Below, one piece after another: positions 42,944-50,636 of a DNA stretch of 50,636 nucleotides. How positions within the stretch are numbered: the stretch's first letter is position 1; each line of letters starts with the position of its first letter. The translations under genes were made by a program, and so were the position numbers. The stretch lies in contig JAQIBP010000044.1 of the NCBI GenBank assembly GCA_027858995.1, positions 1 through 50,636 on the forward strand, written 5' to 3'. The stretch is from Deltaproteobacteria bacterium (lineage in GTDB: Bacteria > Desulfobacterota > Desulfobacteria > Desulfobacterales > Desulfobacteraceae). The notes under the pieces were generated by a model that was given only the letters and a program-made list of their open reading frames with translations, was not told the DNA's origin and made no database searches.

Positions 42944-44961
42944 TCTGTTTTCAGGGCAGCCACAATGGGATATTTTATTTTCTTCCCTGCTTGAAGAGAA
43001 GCAAAATTTGTTTTTGGATTATATTTTTTCAAAAGCCAGAAAGGGATCTCAAGCTCATTTAAACACAGGTTCCAGATATTATCTCCATTTTTTATTTCAT
43101 ATGTATCAATTTCCTGGATAACAAAAGATTCAAAAAAATCCTCTTCAATCTCTTTGTGATATTCATAACGCTGTTCTTCAAATTCCTGGACACTCTTTGT
43201 TTTCAGTGGAATTTTGATTTTCTGATCAACACTTATTGATTTTCCATATTTAAAATTATTTAAGGCCCTTATTTTTTGAGTTGGTATTTGCAGCCAGTCT
43301 GCATAATGCCCCAGCGTCTCTTCTGTTTCAACCTTAATAATTCCAAAAAGGTTATTACCCTTTGAAAAAGTTTTAACAATATTAAGATTGGCTGTGACAA
43401 TATCAGGGTTTATCAAGATTTCTTTTTTTACAGGTTTTGCCGGCAATTCCACAACTGGATTAGCAGGTTCTACAATTTTTTGTCCGGGCTTTTGTTCAGG
43501 TTTTTTTTCTGCAGTTTTTTGCGGTTTTCCTGTTTTGAGTGCCTCTTTTTCTATCTTTGCCAGAATAACTTCCTTTTTAACCTGACGATCACTTGCCACA
43601 GGAATGCGTAAATTTTGCCCGATATAAATAGTTGCCCTGTGGTTCAGGCTGTTTGCAATAATAAGATCATTCAGTTTAACTGAATGAATTCTGGCAATTG
43701 AACCAGCGGTATCTCCTTTTTGTACCCTGTGGAATCTACTTGGTTTTTGTTTGTGTTTATATAATGATGCCAGTTTTTTATTAAAATCCTGCACAGGTAA
43801 ATTCCACGGCAGTTTTAATTTGTATCCTTTTGGAATATATTTCTGCCCGTTAAAGACAGGCTTTCTCAAGGCAGGGTTAAGGGCTTTTATTTTCTCAATT
43901 TTTATATTTAATGTATCAGATAATTGTTTTACGCTAAGGTATCCTTTAGTTTTGATGACTTGAAATACAGCAGGTTTCTTATATTTGATGTCGGTGAAAT
44001 ATTTTTCAGGGTTTTTTGCTACAATCCGCGCTGCGAGAAATTCTGAATAAAAATTTCTTGATGCAAATTTAAATGAACGGCTGCGATAATGTTTTACAAC
44101 ACTTTCATAGGAACCTTTTGATCTTCTCGCCCGTTTCATGCCTGCCAGACCATGGTTGTATGCTGTCATGGCCATAGGCCACTCTCCCAAAGAAGCATAA
44201 TTTTTTTTCAGCAGGCGGGCGGCAGCATCTGTTGAGATGTAGGGATCCCGTCTTTCGTCAACCACATAACCGATTTTCATATATTGTCTGCCCGTGGAAC
44301 GTGTAAACTGCCAGATACCGGCAGCCCCAAATTTGGAATATGCCTTGAAATTATAGGAGGATTCAACACATGGAAGATATATAAGATCTGTTGGCAGTCC
44401 ATGGGAAAGAAAAATTTTTCTAAACTCATCAATTACAGCTCCTGAACGTTCAAGGCCTTTTTTAAACTCCTGTTTTAATCCTGTCTGACACCGGATCCTG
44501 TATGCAGCATTTTTGAAATCTCCCGGTTTTGCATCAGCACTGAAAAGCGCTTCAACCATTTTTGTATCTTTTTTTGGAAAAGATTTTTTGCCATTTGAAA
44601 GATTTAAAAGTATATTTTTATATTTTTTAATCACCTTTTTTATTTCTTTTCTGTTTTTCCTGCGTGCTCTTAAAGTGTTGGAATCATCAAGGGTAATAAT
44701 TTCATATATAATATCAAGATTCCGGTTGTCATGGATAACTCCATGGGATTTTGAATATTTTGTAAATATATCTACCCAGAATTCCACATTGGGTTTAATG
44801 GCTGGATAGGTTGGGAAATCAGTGTCTGGAATCAATATGGCAGAGTCGGTGGCAGCAGATAAATCTGCTGTAAATCCGGGTTGAAAAAACAAGAATAAAA
44901 AGGCGGAAAAACCAACACAGATAAGGCTGTTTGTAAATCTATTCCAATAATTTAATGTCAT
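42940..44961 (-). CDS. mltD: LysM-containing lytic transglycosylase (MltD type)
   Basis: A 673-residue periplasmic murein hydrolase. A signal peptide or anchor (LICVGFSAFLFLFFQPGFTA) is followed by an SLT domain. The catalytic glutamate is in LPCVESSYNFKAYS, with GAAGIWQFTRSTGRQYMKIG and MTAYNHGLAGM also diagnostic. Several LysM-like repeats follow, the clearest being HRVQKGDTAGSIARIHSV near 400-443 and YEIKNGDNIWNLC near the C-terminus. A Lys/Pro-rich linker joins them. It cleaves glycan strands to anhydromuropeptides; LysM modules bind peptidoglycan. It is monocistronic, with no lipobox. Confidence 0.9.
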   Translation of the reverse strand: MTLNYWNRFTNSLICVGFSAFLFLFFQPGFTADLSAATDSAILIPDTDFPTYPAIKPNVEFWVDIFTKYSKSHGVIHDNRNLDIIYEIITLDDSNTLRARRKNRKEIKKVIKKYKNILLNLSNGKKSFPKKDTKMVEALFSADAKPGDFKNAAYRIRCQTGLKQEFKKGLERSGAVIDEFRKIFLSHGLPTDLIYLPCVESSYNFKAYSKFGAAGIWQFTRSTGRQYMKIGYVVDERRDPYISTDAAARLLKKNYASLGEWPMAMTAYNHGLAGMKRARRSKGSYESVVKHYRSRSFKFASRNFYSEFLAARIVAKNPEKYFTDIKYKKPAVFQVIKTKGYLSVKQLSDTLNIKIEKIKALNPALRKPVFNGQKYIPKGYKLKLPWNLPVQDFNKKLASLYKHKQKPSRFHRVQKGDTAGSIARIHSVKLNDLIIANSLNHRATIYIGQNLRIPVASDRQVKKEVILAKIEKEALKTGKPQKTAEKKPEQKPGQKIVEPANPVVELPAKPVKKEILINPDIVTANLNIVKTFSKGNNLFGIIKVETEETLGHYADWLQIPTQKIRALNNFKYGKSISVDQKIKIPLKTKSVQEFEEQRYEYHKEIEEDFFESFVIQEIDTYEIKNGDNIWNLCLNELEIPFWLLKKYNPKTNFASLQAGKKIKYPIVAALKTD

Positions 44962-45008
44962 ATACTCCCTTGGGTTCAGTGCTGTCTCAAAACAGGCTGA
45001 ATCACATA

Positions 45009-45190
45009 TTATATTCTGTTTATGGGTACATTGGCAAGTTTTTCTTCAAGATACTCATCAATGAGATCTTTATATTTATCTTCAGGATAGTTTGTTGTGC
45101 ATGACCTGCAGCAAAAAAAATTTTTGTTCAGGTCCTTTTAATATATAATTTTCCGCCGCAGTTCAGACATCTCTCTTTTATATCTTTCAA
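45009..45190 (-). pseudogene. Small zinc-ribbon protein gene broken by two homopolymer frameshifts
   Basis: From a TTG at 45190 with AAAGGA eight bases upstream, one frame reads MKDIKERCLNCGGKLYIK and then stops. A second frame continues with FFCCRSCTTNYPEDKYKDL and ends at 45009. Removing one A from an A4 run and one T from a T8 run would join them into a protein of about 58 residues with paired cysteines (CLNC, CCRSC), a plausible zinc ribbon. Decay and sequence error are both possible. Confidence 0.55.
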
Positions 45191-45287
45191 CTTTTTTGTC
45201 CTTTATTTTTTTTTATTACAGAGATAAAATAGAACCAATCACTGTAAAAGTCAAAAACTAAAAAATCTTAAAAAGGGTTTTGAGTAT

Positions 45288-45770
45288 ATGAGTGCAAAAC
45301 AAGATAGATACAATAGAAATTTTCCTGTTTCCTGGGATCAGCTTCACAGGGATACCAAAGCTTTGTCATGGCGGCTTCATGATTTGGGAAAGAGATGGAA
45401 AAGAATTGTGGCAGTAACAAGAGGAGGGCTTGTCCCTGCTGCTGTTATAGCAAGGGAGCTTGGGATTCATTATATTGATACTGTGTGTATCACTAGCTAT
45501 AAGTTTAAAGAGCAGGGAGAGATGAATATTTTAAAAAAGATTGATGATTCAGGTGAAGATGTTTTGATAATTGATGATCTCGTAGATACAGGCTCCACAG
45601 CAAAGGTTGTGAAAAATATGCTTCCAGATGCGTATTTTGCAACAGTATATGCTAAACCTGCAGGAAAACCCCTTGTAGATCTTTATGTAACAGAAGTCAG
45701 TCAGGATACATGGATTCTCTTCCCATGGGATTCAGAATCACAGTTTGTTACACCCATAGCAGGAGAATAA
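45288..45770 (+). CDS. gpt: Xanthine (guanine) phosphoribosyltransferase
   Basis: A 160-residue type I phosphoribosyltransferase that salvages xanthine/guanine using PRPP. The PRPP motif [14 protein letters not shown], the [19 protein letters not shown] block and the C-terminal DTWILFPWD match enterobacterial Gpt closely. The 3' end overlaps the convergent argG 3' end by 33 bases. Confidence 0.93.
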   Translation: MSAKQDRYNRNFPVSWDQLHRDTKALSWRLHDLGKRWKRIVAVTRGGLVPAAVIARELGIHYIDTVCITSYKFKEQGEMNILKKIDDSGEDVLIIDDLVDTGSTAKVVKNMLPDAYFATVYAKPAGKPLVDLYVTEVSQDTWILFPWDSESQFVTPIAGE

Positions 45771-46997
45771 TTTATGTTTGTCCATAATGCTTTTATGGGC
45801 CATAAGCCTTATGGCATTAATTTTAATAAAACCTTCCGCATCTTCCTGATTATAACCGCCTTCAATATCCATGGAGGATAGATCCTTATTGTAAAGAGAA
45901 GATGGGCTTGTTCTGGCAATGGGATATGCAAGGCCTTTATAAAGCTTTAACGTAACTTCTCCATCAATTCTCTCCTGGCTTTTATCAATGGCTGCCATGA
46001 TAAATTCCATTTCAGGGCTGAACCAGAATCCATTATAAACAAGTTCTGCAAGCCTGCTGGAGAGCATGTCCCTGAGGCGCATGACTTCTCTGTCCATGGC
46101 TACACCCTCAATATCTTTGTGGGCTTCGTGTAAAATTGTTCCCCCTGGAGTTTCATATACACCCCTTGATTTAATTCCCACAAAGCGGTTTTCAACCATG
46201 TCAAGACGGCCTATTCCGTTTTCCCTGCCAAGGGAATTAAGGTATTCAAACAGCTCAAGAGCATCTGTTTTAATGGTATTGTCTTCAAGATTAGTGACTT
46301 TAACAGGGATGCCGTCTTTAAATTTTATTTTTATTTTTGTTGGTTTGTCAGGGGCCTGCTCCGGGGAGAGAGTATGGGAATAAATATTTTCTTCGCACTC
46401 ATAGCCGGGATCTTCGAGAACACCTGCCTCATGGGAAATATGCAGAAGGTTGTCATCTTCGCTGTAGGGCTTTGAGGCACTCTGTTTAGTAGGAATGCCA
46501 TGTTTTTCAGCATAATCAAGAAGATCGGTTCTGCCTTTAAAAGCATTTAAGAATTCTCTGTTTTTCCAGGGGGCAATTACTTTGATTTCCGGGTTCAGAG
46601 CATAGTAGGCAAGTTCAAAGCGTACCTGATCGTTGCCTTTGCCTGTTGCACCATGGGATACATACTGGGCCCCAACCCTGTTTGCAATTTCTATCTGTTT
46701 TTTGGAAATAATAGGGCGGGCAATGGCAGTGCCGAGAAGGTATCGACCTTCATAGAGTGTATTGGCTTTATATACAGGAAAGATATAATCAGTGACAAAT
46801 TCCTTTTTCATATTTTCTATAAATACTTTGGAAGCACCGATTTTCAGTGCTTTTTGTTCAGCTGCTTCAAAATCTTCCTTCTGGCCGATATCAGCCATAT
46901 ATGCGAACACTTCATAGCCTTGTTCCAAGAGCCATTTTAATATAACAGAGGTATCAAGACCTCCTGAATAGGCAAGAACAACTTTTTCTCTGGACAT
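45738..46997 (-). CDS. argG: Argininosuccinate synthase
   Basis: A 419-residue enzyme joining citrulline and aspartate with ATP in arginine synthesis. The PP-loop [31 protein letters not shown] and the [17 protein letters not shown] block are diagnostic. It is slightly longer than the usual ~400 residues. The last 10 residues ([10 protein letters not shown]) are read from the opposite strand of gpt, so the natural stop may have been lost and the frame extended into the neighbour. Confidence 0.95.
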   Translation of the reverse strand: MSREKVVLAYSGGLDTSVILKWLLEQGYEVFAYMADIGQKEDFEAAEQKALKIGASKVFIENMKKEFVTDYIFPVYKANTLYEGRYLLGTAIARPIISKKQIEIANRVGAQYVSHGATGKGNDQVRFELAYYALNPEIKVIAPWKNREFLNAFKGRTDLLDYAEKHGIPTKQSASKPYSEDDNLLHISHEAGVLEDPGYECEENIYSHTLSPEQAPDKPTKIKIKFKDGIPVKVTNLEDNTIKTDALELFEYLNSLGRENGIGRLDMVENRFVGIKSRGVYETPGGTILHEAHKDIEGVAMDREVMRLRDMLSSRLAELVYNGFWFSPEMEFIMAAIDKSQERIDGEVTLKLYKGLAYPIARTSPSSLYNKDLSSMDIEGGYNQEDAEGFIKINAIRLMAHKSIMDKHKLFSCYGCNKL

Positions 46998-47243
46998 TTG
47001 TTTTCCTTTGGTTTTAAAATTTCAAATATATTTTTATAAATGCCTATTAATGAAGAAAAATAGACAAATAGTCAATAAAAAAACTTTATGGTCTGGATAT
47101 TTGTCAAATGCATACTGGATACTTTTCATAAATAAGAATAGAGTTCTGGATATTTTTTTTAGAATCTGCCAAAATGCTTTTTTATACATTATACCAAGGT
47201 GTCTTAATATTGCCACATACAGCACAGAGAATTAGGGGAAATA

Positions 47244-48338
47244 ATGAATTTTACCAAAGAGCAATTATTGGAATATCTGGTACAGATAGCACCTAATCGT
47301 TATCTTCAGGCCTTTTTGATTATTATTTTATTTCTGGCCCTGGCAAAGATTTTAGATGTGATCATTACACGTGTAATTGCAAAATGGATTAAACATACAC
47401 AACTAAAATTAGACGACCAGGTGCTTGAAATCTTCCATAAACCTGTTTTTGTAAGTATCATACTCTTTGGTCTTGCCCTTGCAGCTGAAAGAGTGGAATT
47501 TAAAGATACCATTAGTTTTTTAACCCTTGGCGGCCTGCAAACCATTGCCATATTTTTATGGGCATTTGCAGCTTTACGATTTGTTAAACTTTTACTCAAT
47601 TATTTAAGTAATGATAAACGCCGGTTTCATGTAATACAGGACCGCACACTGCCTCTGTTTCAGAATCTATTTTTGGTTGTAGTAACAGGTCTTTCAATTT
47701 ATATTATGTTTCTGGTCTGGAATATTGACCTTACTGCCTGGGTAGCATCTGCCGGTATCCTTGGCCTTGCTATTTCATTTGCTGCAAAAGATACTCTTTC
47801 CAATCTATTTTCAGGTGTGTTTATAATGGCAGATTCACCTTATCAACTCGGAGACTTTATTGTACTTGATTCAGGAGAAAGAGGTGCTGTGACAAACATT
47901 GGTATAAGGAGCACACGCATTTTAACCCGTGATGATGTGGAAATAACCATACCCAATTCAATTATGGGAAATACTAAAATCATCAATGAGGCAGGAGGCA
48001 GACATGAAAAATATCGTATCCGTGTCAAGGTAGGTGTCGCTTATGGGTCAGATATTGATAAAGTCCATGCAATTTTAATTGATGTGGCAACTAACTCCCC
48101 GGAGGTATGTAAAATACCAGCACCGCGTGTTCGATTCCGTGTATTTGGAAATTCAAGCCTTGACCATGAATTATTATGCTGGGTAGAGACACCAGTGCTG
48201 CGCGGCAAAATATTGCACATTCTCAATAGTGAAATTTACAAACGTTTTGCCAAAGAAGGCATTGAAATACCATTTCCACAGCGCGATATCCATATTAAAT
48301 CCAAAGCAGCAGATAATACGCAAATTGATGTCATTTGA
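47244..48338 (+). CDS. Small-conductance mechanosensitive channel (MscS family)
   Basis: A 364-residue inner-membrane channel. Hydrophobic helices span about 20-40, 65-85, 95-120 and 140-160. The pore-lining and beta-domain signature GLAISFAAKDTLSNLFSGVF is followed by SPYQLGDFIVLDSGERGAV and the conserved ITIPNS block. Such channels release solutes on hypo-osmotic shock. AGGGGA precedes the ATG. It stands alone between argG and the cobT remnant. Confidence 0.92.
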   Translation: MNFTKEQLLEYLVQIAPNRYLQAFLIIILFLALAKILDVIITRVIAKWIKHTQLKLDDQVLEIFHKPVFVSIILFGLALAAERVEFKDTISFLTLGGLQTIAIFLWAFAALRFVKLLLNYLSNDKRRFHVIQDRTLPLFQNLFLVVVTGLSIYIMFLVWNIDLTAWVASAGILGLAISFAAKDTLSNLFSGVFIMADSPYQLGDFIVLDSGERGAVTNIGIRSTRILTRDDVEITIPNSIMGNTKIINEAGGRHEKYRIRVKVGVAYGSDIDKVHAILIDVATNSPEVCKIPAPRVRFRVFGNSSLDHELLCWVETPVLRGKILHILNSEIYKRFAKEGIEIPFPQRDIHIKSKAADNTQIDVI

Positions 48339-48369
48339 AGGCTTAAGATCTTTGGCAGGTCAGCTTATT

Positions 48370-48714
48370 TTATTTTATGAATGACTTTTCAACCTTTGCT
48401 TCGTCAAAGGATGCCATCTGGGTCATGATTTTACATGCAGTCTCTGCCATATCAATTGCAAGGGCAGCGCCTGTGCCTTCGCCAAGTCTCATATTAAAAT
48501 CAATCAGGGGTGTAAGATTCATGTGTGAAAGAGCTGCTTTATGAGCTTTTTCAACGGATTGATGGCCGGAGACAAGATATCCCTGGATTGCCGGATTAAT
48601 GATATATGCCAGAAGCCCTGCAGCAGTAGAGATAACGCCGTCAAGAACTATGGCGATTTTTTTGGAGGCTGCAGCAAGAACAGCACCTGTTATGCCGGCT
48701 ATTTCAAAGTTGAC
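48370..48714 (-). pseudogene. cobT: cobT 3' remnant (nicotinate-nucleotide:DMB phosphoribosyltransferase)
   Basis: The minus strand holds 114 in-frame codons without a start, ending in TAA. They read as the C-terminal third of CobT: ITGAVLAAASKKIAIVLDG, then ISTAAGLLAYIINPA, the SGHQS motif, and MRLGEGTGAALAIDMAETA with the catalytic-site glutamate. Full-length CobT is about 350 residues, so the first two thirds are missing. Similarity stops abruptly at 48714, beside a foreign fragment and an IS3 element. CobT activates the lower ligand of cobamides; another intact copy may exist elsewhere. Confidence 0.85.
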
Positions 48715-48756
48715 TTAACCTACACTTCAGTTTTTTGAGGAGAATCACTATTTGTA

Positions 48757-49367
48757 TTAGTTTTTTTTCAAAATTCTTAACGAAAAGTTATAGATTGGAA
48801 TCGGTTTTGAGAGAATTCCCTTGACGGAATTGTATAGGTCTAAAATCGCTGCTTCAAATTCAGCATTCCTTTCTAATAACCGGGGATCTTGATCATTAGC
48901 GTTTTCAACTACATCGGCCGATGCAACCATTTTAAAATCAAGCAGGGGTTCTATGGGGCCTTCTTCCGCTGGACAAGGTTTATAGTATTCATAGTAATCG
49001 TGATCAGGTCCAAGCCACCATCCACCACCACTTCCGCAGGGTCTATCAATGCGTTTTTTTTGCAGCTCAAGTGTAAAAAGTTGAATTATAGCTTTGTCAG
49101 AGTACCTACCGATAACTTGCTGCTGGACTCCTGCTATTTTCTCTTCAAAACTTTCTCCATAAAAGTCTTCCCAATCGGGCCAGTTAAAATTAAATAAATT
49201 ATATTTTTGTAGCTGCCATTTATCAAAAGACCCTATTGGTGTTATCACCTCAAACGTGTCTGATGCCTGACTTTCTTCGTGCCAACGAAAACCATCATTT
49301 CGATGACTTGTTATACCAACTGAATCAGACACTGCCTCTGTTCTAATAGTTGTGATTTCATCTATAT
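48757..49367 (-). pseudogene. Fragment of an unknown gene truncated by the IS3 element
   Basis: About 200 in-frame codons of unrecognised protein, rich in Trp, Tyr and acidic residues (SFDKWQLQKYNLFNFNWPDW, then GSGGGWWLGPDHDYYEYYKP), ending in TAA. The frame stays open upstream to 49437, but those bases belong to the IS left end and to the transposase start, so the apparent N-terminus is an artefact. The true 5' end was cut off by the insertion. The function is unknown. Confidence 0.6.
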
Positions 49368-49435
49368 TGTACGGTGGTCCCCAAAAACTGGGCAATGTGC
49401 TAAGCTCTAATTTGTAACCAAAAAAGGAGAGCAGC

Positions 49436-49717
49436 ATGAGTAATCAAAGAAAAAAGTATAGTCCAGTATTCAAGGCTAAAGTTGCCCTGGCAGCAATTAA
49501 AAATGAAGTAACCATTTCTGAGCTGGCAGCCAGGTTTGAGGTTCATCCAACAATGATTCATGGTTGGAAACGTTCTCTGCTTGATAACGCAGCAGATGTT
49601 TTCGACAAAGGTCAGAAATCCAAAAAATACAATGAGGTCAAGGTTGATGAACTTTATAAACAGATCGGCAAACTGAAGGTAGCGAACGATTTTTTGTCGG
49701 AAAAGCTCAATTTCTAA
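49436..49717 (+). CDS. IS3-family transposase OrfA
   Basis: A 93-residue helix-turn-helix protein (KYSPVFKAKVALAAIKNEV, then ISELAARFEVHPTMIHGWKR) with a C-terminal leucine-zipper-like stretch. AAAGGAGAG precedes the ATG. In this family OrfA binds the ends and a -1 frameshift makes the OrfAB transposase. The candidate slip site is GGAAAAGC near 49702-49709, where the -1 frame continues as AQFLSKEQRKQM into OrfB. Confidence 0.9.
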   Translation: MSNQRKKYSPVFKAKVALAAIKNEVTISELAARFEVHPTMIHGWKRSLLDNAADVFDKGQKSKKYNEVKVDELYKQIGKLKVANDFLSEKLNF

Positions 49718-49737
49718 GCAAAGAACAAAGAAAACAA

Positions 49738-50568
49738 ATGATAGATTTCAATAGTTCCGAAATAAGTGTTGCATTTCAATGTAATCTTTTGAGCATCAAC
49801 AGATCCTCGGTTTATTATAAACCCAAACAGATAAAAAAAAGGGATCTTGATCTGATGAGGATTATCGATGAACAATATTTGGAAACACCGTTTTACGGTA
49901 GCAGATCAATGAGAAATCATATCAGGAGATTGGGCTGGACAATAAATCGAAAACCCATACAGCGACTTATGAGGCTAATGGGATTACAAGCTATATATCC
50001 AAAACCAAGAACAACAAAACCACATCCTCAAAATAAGGTATATCCATACCTGTTAAGAGGCTTAAAAATTAACCGCCCCGACCAGGTATGGGCCGCAGAC
50101 ATAACCTATGTTCCAATGTCCCGGGGTTTTATGTACCTTGTAGCAATTATGGATTGGCATAGCCGAAAAGTTTTATCCTGGCGTGTATCCAATTCCATGG
50201 ATGCTGATTTTTGTGTAGAAGCATTAGAAGAGGCTATTGATAAATATGGATGTCCAGAAATATTCAATACAGATCAGGGGTGTCAATTTACCAGTGAATC
50301 ATTTATAAACGTATTAAAGAGAAACAATATTAAAATTAGCATGGATGGTCGAGGCCGGTTCCAAGATAATATTTTTATTGAAAGATTATGGTGGACAGTC
50401 AAGTACCAATACCTATATTTAAGGGCCTTTGATGATGGGAAAGAACTAAAAAAAGGTCTCAAAAAATGGTTCCAGTATTATAACCAAGATCGGTTTCATC
50501 AATCCCTGGAGGACTGGACACCGGATGAAATATATTTTATGAAACAGGAGTTAAAGAAAGTAGCATGA
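49738..50568 (+). CDS. IS3-family transposase OrfB (DDE integrase domain)
   Basis: A 276-residue catalytic half. The rve-fold DDE residues look intact: Asp in VWAADITYVP, Asp in IFNTDQGCQFTS, Glu in DNIFIERLWWTVKYQY, 35 residues after the second Asp as usual. The HTH_21 segment with YGSRSMRNHIRRLGW precedes it. The first ATG is at 49738, but the natural product is probably an OrfA-OrfB fusion by frameshift. No truncation is visible, so the element may be active. Confidence 0.92.
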   Translation: MIDFNSSEISVAFQCNLLSINRSSVYYKPKQIKKRDLDLMRIIDEQYLETPFYGSRSMRNHIRRLGWTINRKPIQRLMRLMGLQAIYPKPRTTKPHPQNKVYPYLLRGLKINRPDQVWAADITYVPMSRGFMYLVAIMDWHSRKVLSWRVSNSMDADFCVEALEEAIDKYGCPEIFNTDQGCQFTSESFINVLKRNNIKISMDGRGRFQDNIFIERLWWTVKYQYLYLRAFDDGKELKKGLKKWFQYYNQDRFHQSLEDWTPDEIYFMKQELKKVA

Positions 50569-50636
50569 AAAACCTTCGGCTTCTGACTGACTTTTTCCAC
50601 GCCCTCCGGGCGCAAAAAAAGTAAGCCAGACGTTAC

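Larger units (their letters stand above)
49368..50636 (+). mobile_element. IS3-family insertion sequence, left end and both ORFs
   Basis: The left end is put at 49368, where TGTACGGTGGTCCCCAAAAA has the TG-start and the GGTCCCC(A)AAAACTGG character of IS3-family ends. It lies about 68 bases before orfA. orfA and orfB follow in the usual arrangement. No matching right inverted repeat was found before the window ends, although a GC hairpin (CGCCCTCCGGGCG) lies near 50600. The right boundary is therefore open. Confidence 0.8.

Noticed and set aside
1-50636. CRISPR arrays, tRNA, rRNA and cobalamin or SAM riboswitches
   Set aside because: No regularly spaced repeats, cloverleaf sequences or recognisable riboswitch cores were found by eye; a covariance-model scan was not possible.

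Overview
The window reads as a chromosomal segment of a moderately AT-rich, anaerobic Gram-negative bacterium. The best guess is a Desulfobacteraceae-like sulfate reducer (Desulfobacterota). This is inference from the gene set: three non-pyrrolysine MttB-family methyltransferases, two tungsten-type aldehyde:ferredoxin oxidoreductases, a tetra-[4Fe-4S] ferredoxin, a 604-residue acyl-CoA dehydrogenase and a short core-MetE-like protein. No rRNA, tRNA or CRISPR array was seen.

Layout. (1) 1-268: start of an IS1595-type transposase running off the left edge on the minus strand. (2) 305-10498, minus: one tight operon, in transcription order polyferredoxin, aldehyde oxidoreductase (AOR), FAD amine oxidase (DAO family), a DUF1638-hydantoinase A fusion, two tandem MttB homologues and an Asp/Glu/hydantoin racemase-like protein. 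It is preceded by a candidate sigma-54 promoter or palindromic operator and faces, across a gene-poor gap holding a MITE-like element, an OFA-type MFS carrier (+). (3) 12407-20033, minus: a second operon, FCD-GntR regulator, AOR, MttB, DAO oxidase, sugar-phosphate-isomerase-like TIM barrel and MFS carrier. (4) 20238-24063, plus: a consensus sigma-70 promoter, a TTG-started Lrp/AsnC regulator, an unrecognised 420-residue protein and an amino-acid dehydrogenase fused to a CBS pair. (5) 24025-25412: a Fic gene flanked by direct copies of the dehydrogenase 3' end. (6) 25815-29316, minus: a branched-chain-amino-acid-type binding protein and a hybrid histidine kinase split by an A10 tract. (7) 29797-35692: a lipoprotein, DUF554 membrane protein, transglutaminase-like protein, core-MetE-like protein, a MITE-like hairpin and the acyl-CoA dehydrogenase. 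(8) 36184-42943, plus: a peptide-type ABC importer followed by AzlCD. (9) 42940-48338: an LysM lytic transglycosylase, a decayed zinc-ribbon gene, gpt, argG and an MscS channel. (10) 48370-50636: a cobT 3' remnant, a gene fragment and an IS3-family insertion.

How it may work. The two minus-strand operons share MttB + DAO + AOR, and each lies near an MFS carrier. The simplest reading is anaerobic use of N-methylated compounds: MttB moves a methyl group to a corrinoid protein, the DAO enzyme oxidises the amine product, and AOR removes the aldehyde while reducing ferredoxin. No corrinoid protein, corrinoid:folate methyltransferase or RamA/RACo activator is present in the window, so those partners must lie elsewhere. 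The DUF1638-actin-fold ATPase fusion is the most unusual component. The substrates cannot be read from the sequence.

Sequence-quality note: two genes (the histidine kinase and the zinc ribbon) are broken by single-base changes in homopolymers. Assembly error must be excluded before either is treated as biology.
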